From: Acidobacteriota bacterium
GTDB taxonomy: Bacteria > Acidobacteriota > Blastocatellia > Pyrinomonadales > Pyrinomonadaceae
NCBI GenBank assembly: GCA_029557535.1
Contig: JAKQII010000305.1
Coordinates: forward strand, 1-36,355
DNA: 36,355 nucleotides
Direction of reading: 5' to 3'
A program made the translations under genes and the position numbers. A model generated the notes under the pieces. The model was not told the DNA's origin and ran no database searches. It saw nothing but the letters and a program-made list of their open reading frames with translations. Below, one piece after another: positions 15,271-23,229 of this stretch; the first letter of the stretch is position 1, and each line of letters starts with the position of its first letter.

Positions 15271-16677
15271 ATGAAAAAAATAATAACCGTAATCATATCG
15301 ACTCTTTTTCTGGCGGCGGCCGCGCTCGCGCAGACCGTGGCGATCAGGAACGTCAACGTCATTCCGATGGACACCGAGCGCGTTTTGGCCAATCAAACCG
15401 TGATCATCAAAGACGGACTGATCGCCGAGATCGGCCCGAAAGTGAAGATTCCGAAGGGCGCAAACGTGATCGACGGAACAGGGAAATATCTGATCCCGGG
15501 ACTCGCGGACATGCACACGCACCTGATGTCGGACGACGCGGAATTTCCGAAATCGATCGCCGAAGACGAATTGAAGGTGATGATCGCGAACGGCGTGACA
15601 ACGATCAGGCTGATGATCGGAACGCCCGATCAACTTGTCCTTCGTGCAAAGTCCGCGCGTGGCGAGATCATCGCGCCGACGATCTACGCGGCGAGCCCGC
15701 ACCTGACCGGACGCGAACAGGGAAATGATTTTGTCGTCAATACGCCCGAAGAAGCGCGCGATGCGGTGCGCAAATCGAAGGCTGCGGGCTACGACTACAT
15801 CAAGTTCACGACGTTCATCAAGGCCGATGTTTACGAGGCGGCGGTCGACGAGGCGGCGAAGATCGGGATCCGTATAGTCGGGCATGCGGACAGCCGTTTT
15901 GTCGGACTCGATCGCGCGCTCAAGGCCCGCCAGCAGATCGAGCACCTCGACGGCTATCTCGAAGCGCTCCTTGCCGACAACGCGCCGATGAAAGGCTCCG
16001 TTTCCGATCTATACATTTACGATCCGAAGAATTGGGAAAGCCTTGATTACGTCGATATGTCAAAAATTCCGCTGATCGCCAAGCGCACCGTCGAATCGAA
16101 CCCGTTCGTCGATCCGACGCAGCATTTCATGAAGAACACATTCGGGTTGCCGCGCACGGAGGAATCGGTCCGTGCACAGCCGGATTTCAGGTTTTATCCG
16201 AAAAAGAAGCAGGACTTCTATCTCAATTACATGAAACGGACGCGCCTCAATCAGGTCCCGCTCGAGAAACGCGCGAAATGGGTCGCGATCAAGGACAAGC
16301 TGATCAGGGCGATCTACGACGCCGGCGGAAAGATCCTCGCCGGGTCCGATACGCCCGAGTTCCTTTGGCTCTACGGATTTTCTATGCACCGCGAACTGAA
16401 GGCTTTGAACGACGCCGGATTGTCGCCGTTCGCCGCGCTCGAGGCGGCGACCAGGAACCCCGCGCTCTTTTTCGGCACGATCAGGACGACCGGCACCGTT
16501 GAAAAAGGAAAACAGGCGGATCTGATCCTCTTGAACTCGAACCCGCTCGTCGATATTTCCGCGACAGAACGCCGCGCGGGTGTCATCCTCAAAGGAAAGT
16601 ACTATTCTCAGACGGAACTCGACCGCTGGCTCGACGAGATCGCGCCGCGGATCGCGGGTTCGTTGGATGAAAAATGA
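15271..16677 (+). CDS. Secreted metal-dependent amidohydrolase
   Basis: The 468-residue protein has a signal peptide (1-20, ALA cleavage) and the amidohydrolase-superfamily barrel. The binuclear metal site is visible: His82 and His84 in DMHTHL, Lys178 (likely carboxylated) in DYIKFTTF, His205 in VGHADS, His225 in IEHLDG, and Asp360 in AGSDTPEF. The small beta domain comes from residues 21-70 and the C-terminal GTVEKGKQADLILLN strand set. The closest known types are Xaa-Pro dipeptidase/imidazolonepropionase-like exported amidohydrolases, which cleave C-N bonds in peptides or cyclic amides. The start ATG overlaps nothing, but its stop overlaps the next gene by 4 nt. With M28, M20 and MBL genes beside it, a peptide or amide degradation role is the most economical inference. 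Confidence 0.92.
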   Translation: MKKIITVIISTLFLAAAALAQTVAIRNVNVIPMDTERVLANQTVIIKDGLIAEIGPKVKIPKGANVIDGTGKYLIPGLADMHTHLMSDDAEFPKSIAEDELKVMIANGVTTIRLMIGTPDQLVLRAKSARGEIIAPTIYAASPHLTGREQGNDFVVNTPEEARDAVRKSKAAGYDYIKFTTFIKADVYEAAVDEAAKIGIRIVGHADSRFVGLDRALKARQQIEHLDGYLEALLADNAPMKGSVSDLYIYDPKNWESLDYVDMSKIPLIAKRTVESNPFVDPTQHFMKNTFGLPRTEESVRAQPDFRFYPKKKQDFYLNYMKRTRLNQVPLEKRAKWVAIKDKLIRAIYDAGGKILAGSDTPEFLWLYGFSMHRELKALNDAGLSPFAALEAATRNPALFFGTIRTTGTVEKGKQADLILLNSNPLVDISATERRAGVILKGKYYSQTELDRWLDEIAPRIAGSLDEK

Positions 16678-17606
16678 AAAGACTGACGATAATTCTGTTT
16701 TCATGTCTGCTGATGGTGACGGTCGCGCGTGCCGGCGACATCGACGACGCGGCTTCGGTGCCGGACAAACTTTTCGCGGCGATGCGTGAACGCAGTTTCG
16801 AGGGCATCCGCGCGCTGTTTTTGCCGAGCGGACAACTCGTCGCCATCGACAAGCCGCGCGACGGCAAGGGCATCTCGACGACCCGCGTCTTTACGGCCGA
16901 GAGTTTCGCCAAAGCGATCTCCGAATCGAAGGGCGCCGAATATGTCGAGAAGATGGCGTCGAAAGACGTCCGGATCACCGGCGATCTGGCGATCGTCAGC
17001 GGACGCTACACGTTTCATGTCGGCGAAAAATTCTCGCATTGCGGAACGAACACGTTCAATCTTGTCCGCACGGCCGACGGCTGGCGGATCGGGAACGCCG
17101 CTTCCACGCTCGAATTCAACTGCGACCGCGATCTGAAAGCTGTCGAAGTTCCGAAGATCGACGCAAACCCGGCGGACGTTTCAACGATCGACGGCATCAT
17201 GAAGGCGTTCTACGAAACGATCTCGGGCGGAAAAGGCGTCCCGCGCCAATGGTCGCGCGACCGGACGCTCTACATTCCGGAAATCCGGTTCGTCGCTCTT
17301 GATACACGCGACGGCAAGGTCGTGGCACGCGTCATGGACCACCGTTCGTACGTCGACGGATCCAACGAGTACTTCGTGGGCGAAGGGTTCACCGAGCGCG
17401 AAACGAAGCGCGTCGTCCGGCGGTTCGGGAACCTCGCGCACGTCTTTTCGGCGTATGAATACTCGACGGCCGACGGGAAGTCGAAGGGCAGCGGCGTCAA
17501 CAGCGTCGAATTGTTTTGGGACGGCTCGCGTTGGTGGATCTCCGCCGCTTCGTGGGACGAGGAACGACCCGACAATCCGATCCGCAAGGAACTTTTCAAA
17601 GATTAG
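16674..17606 (+). CDS. Secreted tandem NTF2-like protein
   Basis: The 310-residue product has a signal peptide (1-20, ARA cleavage) and two NTF2-like domains, about 22-155 and 165-310. The first is paralogous to the protein at 12568-13071, with the shared SHCGxNxFxLVR block and a downstream Cys. The second ends SVELFWDGSRWWISAASWD, a typical closing strand of the fold. No catalytic residues can be named. The gene begins with an ATGA overlap on the amidohydrolase stop, so the two are translated together. It may bind substrate or product for that enzyme; this is inference from position. Confidence 0.85.
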   Translation: MKRLTIILFSCLLMVTVARAGDIDDAASVPDKLFAAMRERSFEGIRALFLPSGQLVAIDKPRDGKGISTTRVFTAESFAKAISESKGAEYVEKMASKDVRITGDLAIVSGRYTFHVGEKFSHCGTNTFNLVRTADGWRIGNAASTLEFNCDRDLKAVEVPKIDANPADVSTIDGIMKAFYETISGGKGVPRQWSRDRTLYIPEIRFVALDTRDGKVVARVMDHRSYVDGSNEYFVGEGFTERETKRVVRRFGNLAHVFSAYEYSTADGKSKGSGVNSVELFWDGSRWWISAASWDEERPDNPIRKELFKD

Positions 17607-17615
17607 GAGAAACTT

Positions 17616-18113
17616 ATGAAGAATCGACTGAGAATCCTGCTCATGTCGGCCGTCTTCGCGGCCATCGTGTCCGTTTCGTTCATTTCCGGCGATCCGTCGG
17701 TCGCGCAGACGAAAACCCCGAATCTTCCGGCCGATTTCGACAAGGCCGCCGCACTTGCCGAGTTGCGGGAAATGATCAAGGGCAAGGAGCAGGAACCGGC
17801 CGAGAAGGTCTTCAGGAACATCCAGACGCTGAAAGGCGTTCCGGCGGGCCGGGTTCTCGGGATCATGGACTTCGGCTATTCCCGCTCGCTCGGGGTCGAT
17901 TGCACCCATTGCCATATCCCCGACAAATGGGAATCAGACGAGAAGCGACCGAAAGGGGTGACGCGGGAAATGGTGGCGATGGTCGGCAAGATCAATAACG
18001 ATCTGCTGAAGTCGGTCAAGGGCCTCGCAAGCGAAAAACCGACGGTCAATTGCACGACGTGTCATCGCGGCGAGGTCAAACCGGCGACGAACATGCAGGC
18101 ACCCAAAAGTTAA
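17616..18113 (+). CDS. Dihaem c-type cytochrome, reaction-centre cytochrome subunit type
   Basis: The 165-residue protein has an N-terminal export signal (1-31) and two haem c sites, CTHCH (96-100) and CTTCH (146-150), with Met or upstream residues available as sixth ligands. The layout with VLGIMDFGYSRSLGVDCTHCH matches the short cytochromes related to the photosynthetic reaction-centre cytochrome subunit (PF02276, by recall) that are frequent in non-phototrophic acidobacteria. It would carry electrons in the periplasm. A good ribosome site (AGGAGA) lies 7 nt before the ATG, unlike most of its operon neighbours. Its place among hydrolases is unusual; it may accept electrons from an unidentified oxidoreductase. 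Confidence 0.88.
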   Translation: MKNRLRILLMSAVFAAIVSVSFISGDPSVAQTKTPNLPADFDKAAALAELREMIKGKEQEPAEKVFRNIQTLKGVPAGRVLGIMDFGYSRSLGVDCTHCHIPDKWESDEKRPKGVTREMVAMVGKINNDLLKSVKGLASEKPTVNCTTCHRGEVKPATNMQAPKS

Positions 18114-18116
18114 GCA

Positions 18117-19253
18117 ATGAGAATATTTACAAGGACCGTCGTTGTTCTGTTGTTTGTCTGGGCCGCCCACGCGCAGGATCCGGCACGGACGAAGATCCAA
18201 GGACAACTTGACGAATGGCACAAGGCCGGCAAGTTCGCGGGCGCGACGCTCGGGGTTTGCCGGAACGGAACCGACTGCTTTTCGCTCGCCGTCGGATATT
18301 CGGATCTTGAGTCGAAAACACCGATGAGACCGAGCGACGTGATGCTCGCCGGAAGCGTCGGGAAGACATTCGCGGCGGCGATCGCGCTGCAACTCGTCGC
18401 CGACGGGAAGATCGAACTCGACACCCAGATCGAACGCTATCTGGGAACCGAGAAATGGTTCGACCGGCTTCCGAACGCGCGTTCGATAACGGTCCGCCAA
18501 TTGATGAACCATACAAGCGGGTTAGTCCGGTACGAATTCAATGATAAGTTTCTCGCGGACCTGAAGGCGTCGCCCGACAAGGTATGGCGTCCGGAAGAAC
18601 TGATCGCATATCTTTTCGATTCGAAGGCGCCATTCGAGGCCGGAAAGGGTTGGGATTACTCTGATACGAACTACATCGTGCTCGGAATGATCATCGAAAA
18701 GGTGACCGGGAAGCGCTATTACGATCTCGCGCGCAAGCAGCTTCTCAAGCGTCTGAAACTCAAACTTACTTTTCCGCAGGACAAGCGGCGACTGAAAGGA
18801 CTGGTCCAGGGATACGCCGGCGAGGGCAACGAATTCACCGGGTCCGACAAGGTGATCAGCAACGGCACTTTCGCGATCAATCCGCAGTTTGAGTGGACCG
18901 GCGGCGGAATGGTCTCCAATTCCGGCGATCTCGCGCGCTGGGCCGCGGACTTTTATGAAGGACGCGCGTTTGACAACAAGATGCTTCCGCAGGCGCTTGA
19001 CCCTGTATCGGCGCCGATGCTTGGTCGGGAAGCAAAGTACGGACTCGGCGTGATCATCCGGCCGACCGCTGTTGGAATCTCGTACGGGCACAGCGGCTTT
19101 TTCCCTGGCTACATGACCGAAATGATGTACTTTCCGGAACATCGCCTCGCGCTCGCACTGCAGGTCAATTCGAGCGTGCCTCGCAATCTCGGCAAATCCC
19201 CGGCCCGGGTCCTGGTCGAGGCGGCGCAGACGCTGATCGGTAAAAAGCAGTGA
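18117..19253 (+). CDS. Secreted serine hydrolase, beta-lactamase/S12 family
   Basis: The 378-residue protein has a signal peptide (1-20) and the class C-like serine hydrolase fold. Ser80 and Lys83 form the SxxK motif (GSVGKTF), Tyr181 the second motif (YSDTNY, with Asp183 where class C beta-lactamases have Asn), and His325-Ser-Gly the third (YGHSGFFPG), where true beta-lactamases have KTG. HxG at this position is usual in EstB-like esterases and D-amino-peptidases, so esterase, amidase or peptidase activity is more likely than beta-lactam hydrolysis. It is the last of the tightly packed group, 3 nt after the cytochrome gene. Confidence 0.92.
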   Translation: MRIFTRTVVVLLFVWAAHAQDPARTKIQGQLDEWHKAGKFAGATLGVCRNGTDCFSLAVGYSDLESKTPMRPSDVMLAGSVGKTFAAAIALQLVADGKIELDTQIERYLGTEKWFDRLPNARSITVRQLMNHTSGLVRYEFNDKFLADLKASPDKVWRPEELIAYLFDSKAPFEAGKGWDYSDTNYIVLGMIIEKVTGKRYYDLARKQLLKRLKLKLTFPQDKRRLKGLVQGYAGEGNEFTGSDKVISNGTFAINPQFEWTGGGMVSNSGDLARWAADFYEGRAFDNKMLPQALDPVSAPMLGREAKYGLGVIIRPTAVGISYGHSGFFPGYMTEMMYFPEHRLALALQVNSSVPRNLGKSPARVLVEAAQTLIGKKQ

Positions 19254-19258
19254 CTTTC

Positions 19259-19288
19259 TTTACCTTGTTCACGTTAACGCGTTAGAAT
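19259..19288 (+). promoter_or_regulatory. Putative promoter of the M20 gene
   Basis: TTTACC (19259-19264) and TAGAAT (19283-19288) are spaced by 18 bp, with transcription expected near 19295 and a ribosome site at 19305-19310. The pair lies in the only sizeable gap (61 bp) of this gene run, which supports a separate or additional start for the M20 gene. Confidence 0.4.
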
Positions 19289-19314
19289 TCCATCACTTCA
19301 ATCCGAGGAGTTCC

Positions 19315-20607
19315 GTGCAACAAATGAGATCAATAATTTCCGCGTTCCTTCTGGCGGTGATCGCCGCCGTTTCCGTCCCGGCCGCCGACATGAGCGTCGA
19401 GATCAATTCCGCGACCGATAAGTTGATGCCGAAGGTGATCGAATGGCGCCGGCATCTGCATCAGTACCCGGAACTTTCGAACAGGGAATTCAAGACGTCA
19501 AAGTTCGTCGCGGAAAATCTTCGGCGGTTGGGGCTTGAAGTTCGCACAGGAATCGCGCGGACCGGCGTTGTCGGCATACTGCGCGGAACGCAGCCGGGGC
19601 CGACGATCGGATTGCGGGCCGATATGGACGGCCTGCCGGTGACGGAACGTGTCGCCGTGCCGTTCGCTTCCAAGGAAAAGGCTGAATACAACGGACAGCA
19701 GGTCGGCGTCATGCACGCGTGCGGGCATGACACGCACGTCGCGATGCTGCTCGGCGCGGCGGAAGTTCTCGCGGGAATGAAATCGAAACTTCGCGGAACC
19801 GTCGTCTTCATTTTTCAGCCCGCCGAGGAAGGTCCGCCGGCGGGCGAGGAAGGCGGCGCCGATGTGATGGTGCGCGAAGGAGTAATGGACAACCCAAAGA
19901 TCGATGCGATCTTTGGAATTCACATCAACGCCCAGACCGAGATCGGCCAGATCAAGTACAAGCCCGGCGCGATCATGGCTTCGAGCGATTGGTTCTCGAT
20001 CAAGATCAAGGGCCGACAGTCGCACGGCGCGTATCCTTGGCTCGGGATCGATCCGATTGCAGTCTCGGCGTCGATCATCCAGGGCCTTCAGATGATCGTT
20101 TCGCGCCAATCCGAGCTGACGAAATCGCCGGTCGTGATCACGGTCGGAAAGATCAATGCCGGAGTGCGCGAGAACATCATTCCGGAAGAACTGACGATGG
20201 CGGGCACGATCCGCGTGCTCGACGCGAACATCCAGAAAGAGGTCCACGAGAAAATAAAGATCACGGCCGAGAAGATCGCCGAGAGTCAGGGTGCGACGGC
20301 CGAAGTGACGATCGATGCAAAAACGCCGGTGACCTTTAATACACCGGGACTCGTGAAAAAGATGTTGCCGTCACTTGAGAAGGCTGCCGGTAAGGAAAAT
20401 GTGGCGGAAAACGATTGGGTGACGGGCGCGGAAGACTTTGCGTTTTACGGCTCGAAGGCGCCGGCGTTCTTCTTCTTTGTCGGCGGGATGCCTAAGGGAA
20501 AGGATCAGAAAAAATCCGCGGCGCATCACACGCCCGACTTCTTCATCGACGATTCGCGTCTCGACGTCGGCGTCAAGGCGTTCTGCAATATCGTTTTTGA
20601 TTACTGA
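19315..20607 (+). CDS. Secreted M20D-family amidohydrolase/carboxypeptidase
   Basis: The 430-residue protein begins at GTG 19315, 4 nt after GAGGAG; an in-frame ATG at 19324 is 13 nt away and less likely. Residues 1-24 are a signal peptide, unusual since many M20D enzymes are cytoplasmic. The metal-site residues are present: Cys136, His138 in HACGHDTH, Glu171/Glu172 in QPAEEG, His203 in GIHINA and a C-terminal His in AHHTPDF. The dimerisation domain starts near residue 220. Relatives release amino acids from N-acyl or aromatic conjugates (IAA-amino-acid and N-acyl-amino-acid hydrolases). It fits the peptide/amide degradation theme of the preceding operon. Confidence 0.93.
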   Translation: MQQMRSIISAFLLAVIAAVSVPAADMSVEINSATDKLMPKVIEWRRHLHQYPELSNREFKTSKFVAENLRRLGLEVRTGIARTGVVGILRGTQPGPTIGLRADMDGLPVTERVAVPFASKEKAEYNGQQVGVMHACGHDTHVAMLLGAAEVLAGMKSKLRGTVVFIFQPAEEGPPAGEEGGADVMVREGVMDNPKIDAIFGIHINAQTEIGQIKYKPGAIMASSDWFSIKIKGRQSHGAYPWLGIDPIAVSASIIQGLQMIVSRQSELTKSPVVITVGKINAGVRENIIPEELTMAGTIRVLDANIQKEVHEKIKITAEKIAESQGATAEVTIDAKTPVTFNTPGLVKKMLPSLEKAAGKENVAENDWVTGAEDFAFYGSKAPAFFFFVGGMPKGKDQKKSAAHHTPDFFIDDSRLDVGVKAFCNIVFDY

Positions 20608-20613
20608 ACGCTT

Positions 20614-20672
20614 GTCAGTAGACGGTAGTCAGTAGACAGTAGACAGTAGACAGTAGACGGTAGACGGTAGAC
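20614..20672. repeat. 7-nt tandem repeat array, left arm (AGTAGAC/GGTAGAC units)
   Basis: About eight units of 7 nt, alternating CAGTAGA and CGGTAGA types. Together with the right arm at 20707-20766 it forms a long inverted repeat with a 34-nt centre. It lies between the convergent M20 and dps genes and might stop transcription from both sides, although no U-tract is present. Confidence 0.85.
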
Positions 20673-20706
20673 ATGAGAGGGCCAATCGCCTACTCACTAT
20701 GTTCAT

Positions 20707-20766
20707 ACTGTCCACCGTCTACTGTCTACCGTTTACTGTCTACCGTCTACTGTCTACCGTCTACTG
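20707..20766. repeat. 7-nt tandem repeat array, right arm
   Basis: Units read GTCTACC/GTCTACT, the complement of the left arm. The last unit covers the dps stop codon (20761-20763) and the codon before it, so expansion or insertion of the array has reached exactly to the gene end. This resembles the short tandemly repeated sequences known from cyanobacteria; it lacks the spacers of a CRISPR array. Confidence 0.85.
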
Positions 20767-21240
20767 CTGGTGCGCTTCAACGAACCACAGGAACTTGTCG
20801 ATCGAGCGGGATATGCCGGTGAACAGGTCCACGGAGTTGGCGTCTCCCAGTTCGTCGGTCTCGTCAATCGCCGATCGGACCTTTTTCCCGAAATCAGAAA
20901 GTGCCGTTGAAAGCGCGTCAACGTGATCGGCACCGTCGGTGATCTCAAGCGGATATTCCGACAACGTCGAGTTTTGCGCCGCTGTTCGAACCGTTCCGAT
21001 CGCTGTACCACCGAGCGTGGTGATACGTTCCGCGATGTCGTCGATGTGCGTCTCGACGTCCGTCGCCACCTGGTCAAAAAGTTCGTGAAGGGCGATGAAA
21101 TTCGTCCCCTTGACGTTCCAATGGGCCTGTTTCGCTTGCGATTTCAAGTCGATCGCATCCGCGAGGCGCGAATTCAAAATTCCGACGATCGCTTCACGTT
21201 TGCCCTTTTCAATGTCTATTTTTGTTTTATGCAGTTCCAT
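20761..21240 (-). CDS. dps: Dps-family DNA-binding ferritin-like protein
   Basis: The 159-residue product is a typical Dps: four-helix bundle with the intersubunit ferroxidase ligands His40, His52, Asp56, Asp67 and Glu71 in the pattern HWNVKG-NF-LHELFD-HIDDIAER. Dps dodecamers oxidise Fe(II) with peroxide, store iron and protect DNA under stress or starvation. The N-terminal tail has five lysines or arginines in the first 15 residues, which may contribute to DNA binding. GGAGG lies 6 nt before the ATG. The promoter and operator are described separately. Its stop codon lies inside the 7-nt repeat array. Confidence 0.96.
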   Translation of the reverse strand: MELHKTKIDIEKGKREAIVGILNSRLADAIDLKSQAKQAHWNVKGTNFIALHELFDQVATDVETHIDDIAERITTLGGTAIGTVRTAAQNSTLSEYPLEITDGADHVDALSTALSDFGKKVRSAIDETDELGDANSVDLFTGISRSIDKFLWFVEAHQQ

Positions 21241-21255
21241 GATTGCCTCCTAGCT

Positions 21256-21292
21256 TTAGAATTATTCTAATTCTAAACAAATAGATTGTCAA
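21256..21292 (-). promoter_or_regulatory. dps promoter with PerR/Fur-type operator over the -10 box
   Basis: On the minus strand TTGACA (21292-21287) and TAGAAT (21269-21264) are separated by exactly 17 bp, an almost consensus housekeeping promoter. The perfect 15-bp palindrome TTAGAATTATTCTAA (21256-21270) covers the -10 box and fits the PerR box pattern TTANAATNATTNTAA; it overlaps a further TTCTAA copy, as Fur-family sites often do. Binding there would block transcription, and release by peroxide would induce dps. The palindrome and promoter are seen; the regulator's identity is inferred. Confidence 0.75.
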
Positions 21293-21410
21293 GCGAAGTA
21301 CGGATCCGACCGGTTCGTACGGCGGCTTCGGCAACAGGAGTCCGCCTGCCGCTGACACGGACTCGTACCGATCTACCTGATCAATACGAACATGACCGGG
21401 TCGAGCCGAC

Positions 21411-22115
21411 TTATTGTTGCGGTTGGTCTTGTCTGGCCCTCGGATTGACGGCGGCCGGACCGCTGCCGCGAAAAAGAGGAGTGAAGATCCACTTGGAATG
21501 ATTCTCGATACCGTAATAACTCAACACCGATTTGGTCCGGCTTTGGCTCGCGACACCGATGAACTGGACGTTTTCAGTCACATCTTCGATCTCGGTGTCA
21601 TCTGCCTCCTGAACTTCGCTGGGATCGGCCGTATTTACGATGTTCACGAGAGGGATCGCGTAACGGTCGAGGAATTGCCGTGGTTCCGGGCTCGACGGCA
21701 AGACGCCGTTATTGAAGATCTGGACTCGTTTGCCGAACTTCAGGAACGCTTGGCTCTCGGGACGGATCAGACGCCATTTGCCGTCTTCGCTGAGCGGATC
21801 GATGGCCGCCGACGGACGCAGGATCATGCGCTTCTTCGTTCCCTGCGGAAGTCCTTCGACAAGATCGTCGATCGAGTTCGGGAGCTTGGCTCCGCGGTAA
21901 AACATCACGTATTGCCGGATCGCCTCCGCAACTTCCTCTCCGCGACGGATTGCCTCGAGTTCCTTCTCGCGCTGAACCTCGATATAAACCGTCGGGGCGA
22001 CCGCGAGAAGGGCCGTGGCCATGATCGTCATCGCCGCGAGCAACGCAATTAGAGACATCCCGGCGTCCGATCGAACCCGGCGGCACTTTCTGTTCTTTGG
22101 ATCAGTTGTCGCCAT
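21411..22115 (-). CDS. Type II secretion/type IV pilus pseudopilin-like protein
   Basis: I prefer ATG 22115 (234 residues), 14 nt inside the preceding gene; longer in-frame starts at 22130 and 22175 lie deeper in it. The N-terminus has a basic leader ending in AG, then MSLIALLAAMTIMATALLAVAP, a class III prepilin signal with the methylated position being Met. The usual Glu at position 5 of the mature protein is Ala. After the helix comes REKELEAIRRGEEVAEAIRQY and LPNSIDDLVEG, as in GspG-like pseudopilins, and DGKWRLI. It is the last gene of the pilN-pilO group and probably builds a short periplasmic pilus. The missing Glu5 may point to a tip (GspK-like) position. Confidence 0.82.
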   Translation of the reverse strand: MATTDPKNRKCRRVRSDAGMSLIALLAAMTIMATALLAVAPTVYIEVQREKELEAIRRGEEVAEAIRQYVMFYRGAKLPNSIDDLVEGLPQGTKKRMILRPSAAIDPLSEDGKWRLIRPESQAFLKFGKRVQIFNNGVLPSSPEPRQFLDRYAIPLVNIVNTADPSEVQEADDTEIEDVTENVQFIGVASQSRTKSVLSYYGIENHSKWIFTPLFRGSGPAAVNPRARQDQPQQ

Positions 22116-23229
22116 CATCGCCGTCATCATCGACGTCCTTCTTTTGTTTCTGATCCCGCTGCTGCGGATTGGCATTCTGATTCGGCTGGTAACGCGGCAG
22201 GTTACACGGAATCCCCGGCGGACAGTCCGGATTGTTCGGGTTCACGGCGGGATTCACGACGTTCGGCAACGGATTCATTTCCCGAGTCCGAATATCGTTG
22301 CGCGGGTTGAAGGTCGTTGTGCTCTGCGACGATGAGGACGGCTTGACGATGTCCACCGTGTACCGGAATCCGAGTTTCACGTCCTGAACGATCACACGAT
22401 CGCGCGAAATGCTGACAAGTCTGAAACAGCCGGCGCTGTCACCCGCGCAGACGCCGACGCGATCGTCGAGCCGCTTCGGCTGCGGTGTCGCGGTGCCTTC
22501 CTGAAGATAGGCGGTCGCGTTGTTCCCGAGCTTTGGTGCGACGATTCCGACATACTGGAAAGTCGGCCGCGGCGCTGCCTCGACATTGAAAAACGTCGGT
22601 TCCGAATACAGCTTTCCGTCGGGAGTTCGCAAAAAGATCTGTTTTTGTCCGGACGATGCGATGTAATTGGACGGGATCTGAGCCGACAGCCGGTCCGGCC
22701 CGTAGTACTTTGTCGGAAGTTCCGTGCCGTTGAAGAAGATCCGCGTTTCGGGCGTGAATCCCGCACCGCTGACCTGGATATCGAATCCTGATGTGCCGGC
22801 GAAGACGCTTGCCGGCGAAAATCCGTAAACTTTCAGCGGCGGTTCAGGCGTCGGCGGCGGCGTTTTGGGAATGATCGTCGGCGTGGTCGGCGGCGTCGGG
22901 CTCCACGGAGTCGGCGGCGGCGGTTCGTAGAACGCGAAGATGTTGCGTCCGGCATCCGGTGCCCCCGTGGGCGTCAACGGATAGACAACGGGAATCGTCG
23001 AATAGATGCTGTCGATTTCACTTTGTTCCGGCAGGCGCGCGACCGAATCGTTGCTGTTCGTCGGACGCGCGGGGCTGGGCGTCGCCGATGATGTCGTCGT
23101 TGGGGTTTTCCTGCCTTGGAACAGGCCGAGAAGGTTATATCCGACCGCGATCACCGCGAGCGTGCCGAGAACGACGGCCGCAATGATCTTGTACTTTTCC
23201 TCTTTGGATTTTCCTTCGAACAGACTCAT
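22102..23229 (-). CDS. GspC/PilP-like assembly protein with IPT/TIG domain
   Basis: The 375-residue protein has a short cytoplasmic N-terminus, one membrane helix (about 16-35), a long Pro/Thr-rich linker with an internal NIFAFYEPPP block, an IPT/TIG immunoglobulin-like domain (about 133-220: VYGFSPASVFAGTSGFDIQV), and a C-terminal domain (about 225-300) with YVGIVAPK, AYLQEG, DRVGV and FRLVSISRDRVIVQDV, the strand pattern of GspC HR/PilP domains that contact the secretin. The tail is acidic (DDDGDDGDN). It starts with an ATGA overlap on pilO and is overlapped by the pseudopilin gene. The TIG domain inserted before the HR/PilP-like domain is unusual. Homology to GspC/PilP is inferred from pattern and operon position. 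Confidence 0.72.
   Translation of the reverse strand: MSLFEGKSKEEKYKIIAAVVLGTLAVIAVGYNLLGLFQGRKTPTTTSSATPSPARPTNSNDSVARLPEQSEIDSIYSTIPVVYPLTPTGAPDAGRNIFAFYEPPPPTPWSPTPPTTPTIIPKTPPPTPEPPLKVYGFSPASVFAGTSGFDIQVSGAGFTPETRIFFNGTELPTKYYGPDRLSAQIPSNYIASSGQKQIFLRTPDGKLYSEPTFFNVEAAPRPTFQYVGIVAPKLGNNATAYLQEGTATPQPKRLDDRVGVCAGDSAGCFRLVSISRDRVIVQDVKLGFRYTVDIVKPSSSSQSTTTFNPRNDIRTREMNPLPNVVNPAVNPNNPDCPPGIPCNLPRYQPNQNANPQQRDQKQKKDVDDDGDDGDN

Noticed and set aside
18117-19253. True class C beta-lactamase
   Set aside because: The third motif is HSG in place of KTG and the second motif has Asp in place of Asn, which fits esterase or peptidase relatives.
20614-20766. CRISPR array
   Set aside because: The units are 7 nt with no unique spacers and no cas genes nearby; it is a simple tandem repeat.
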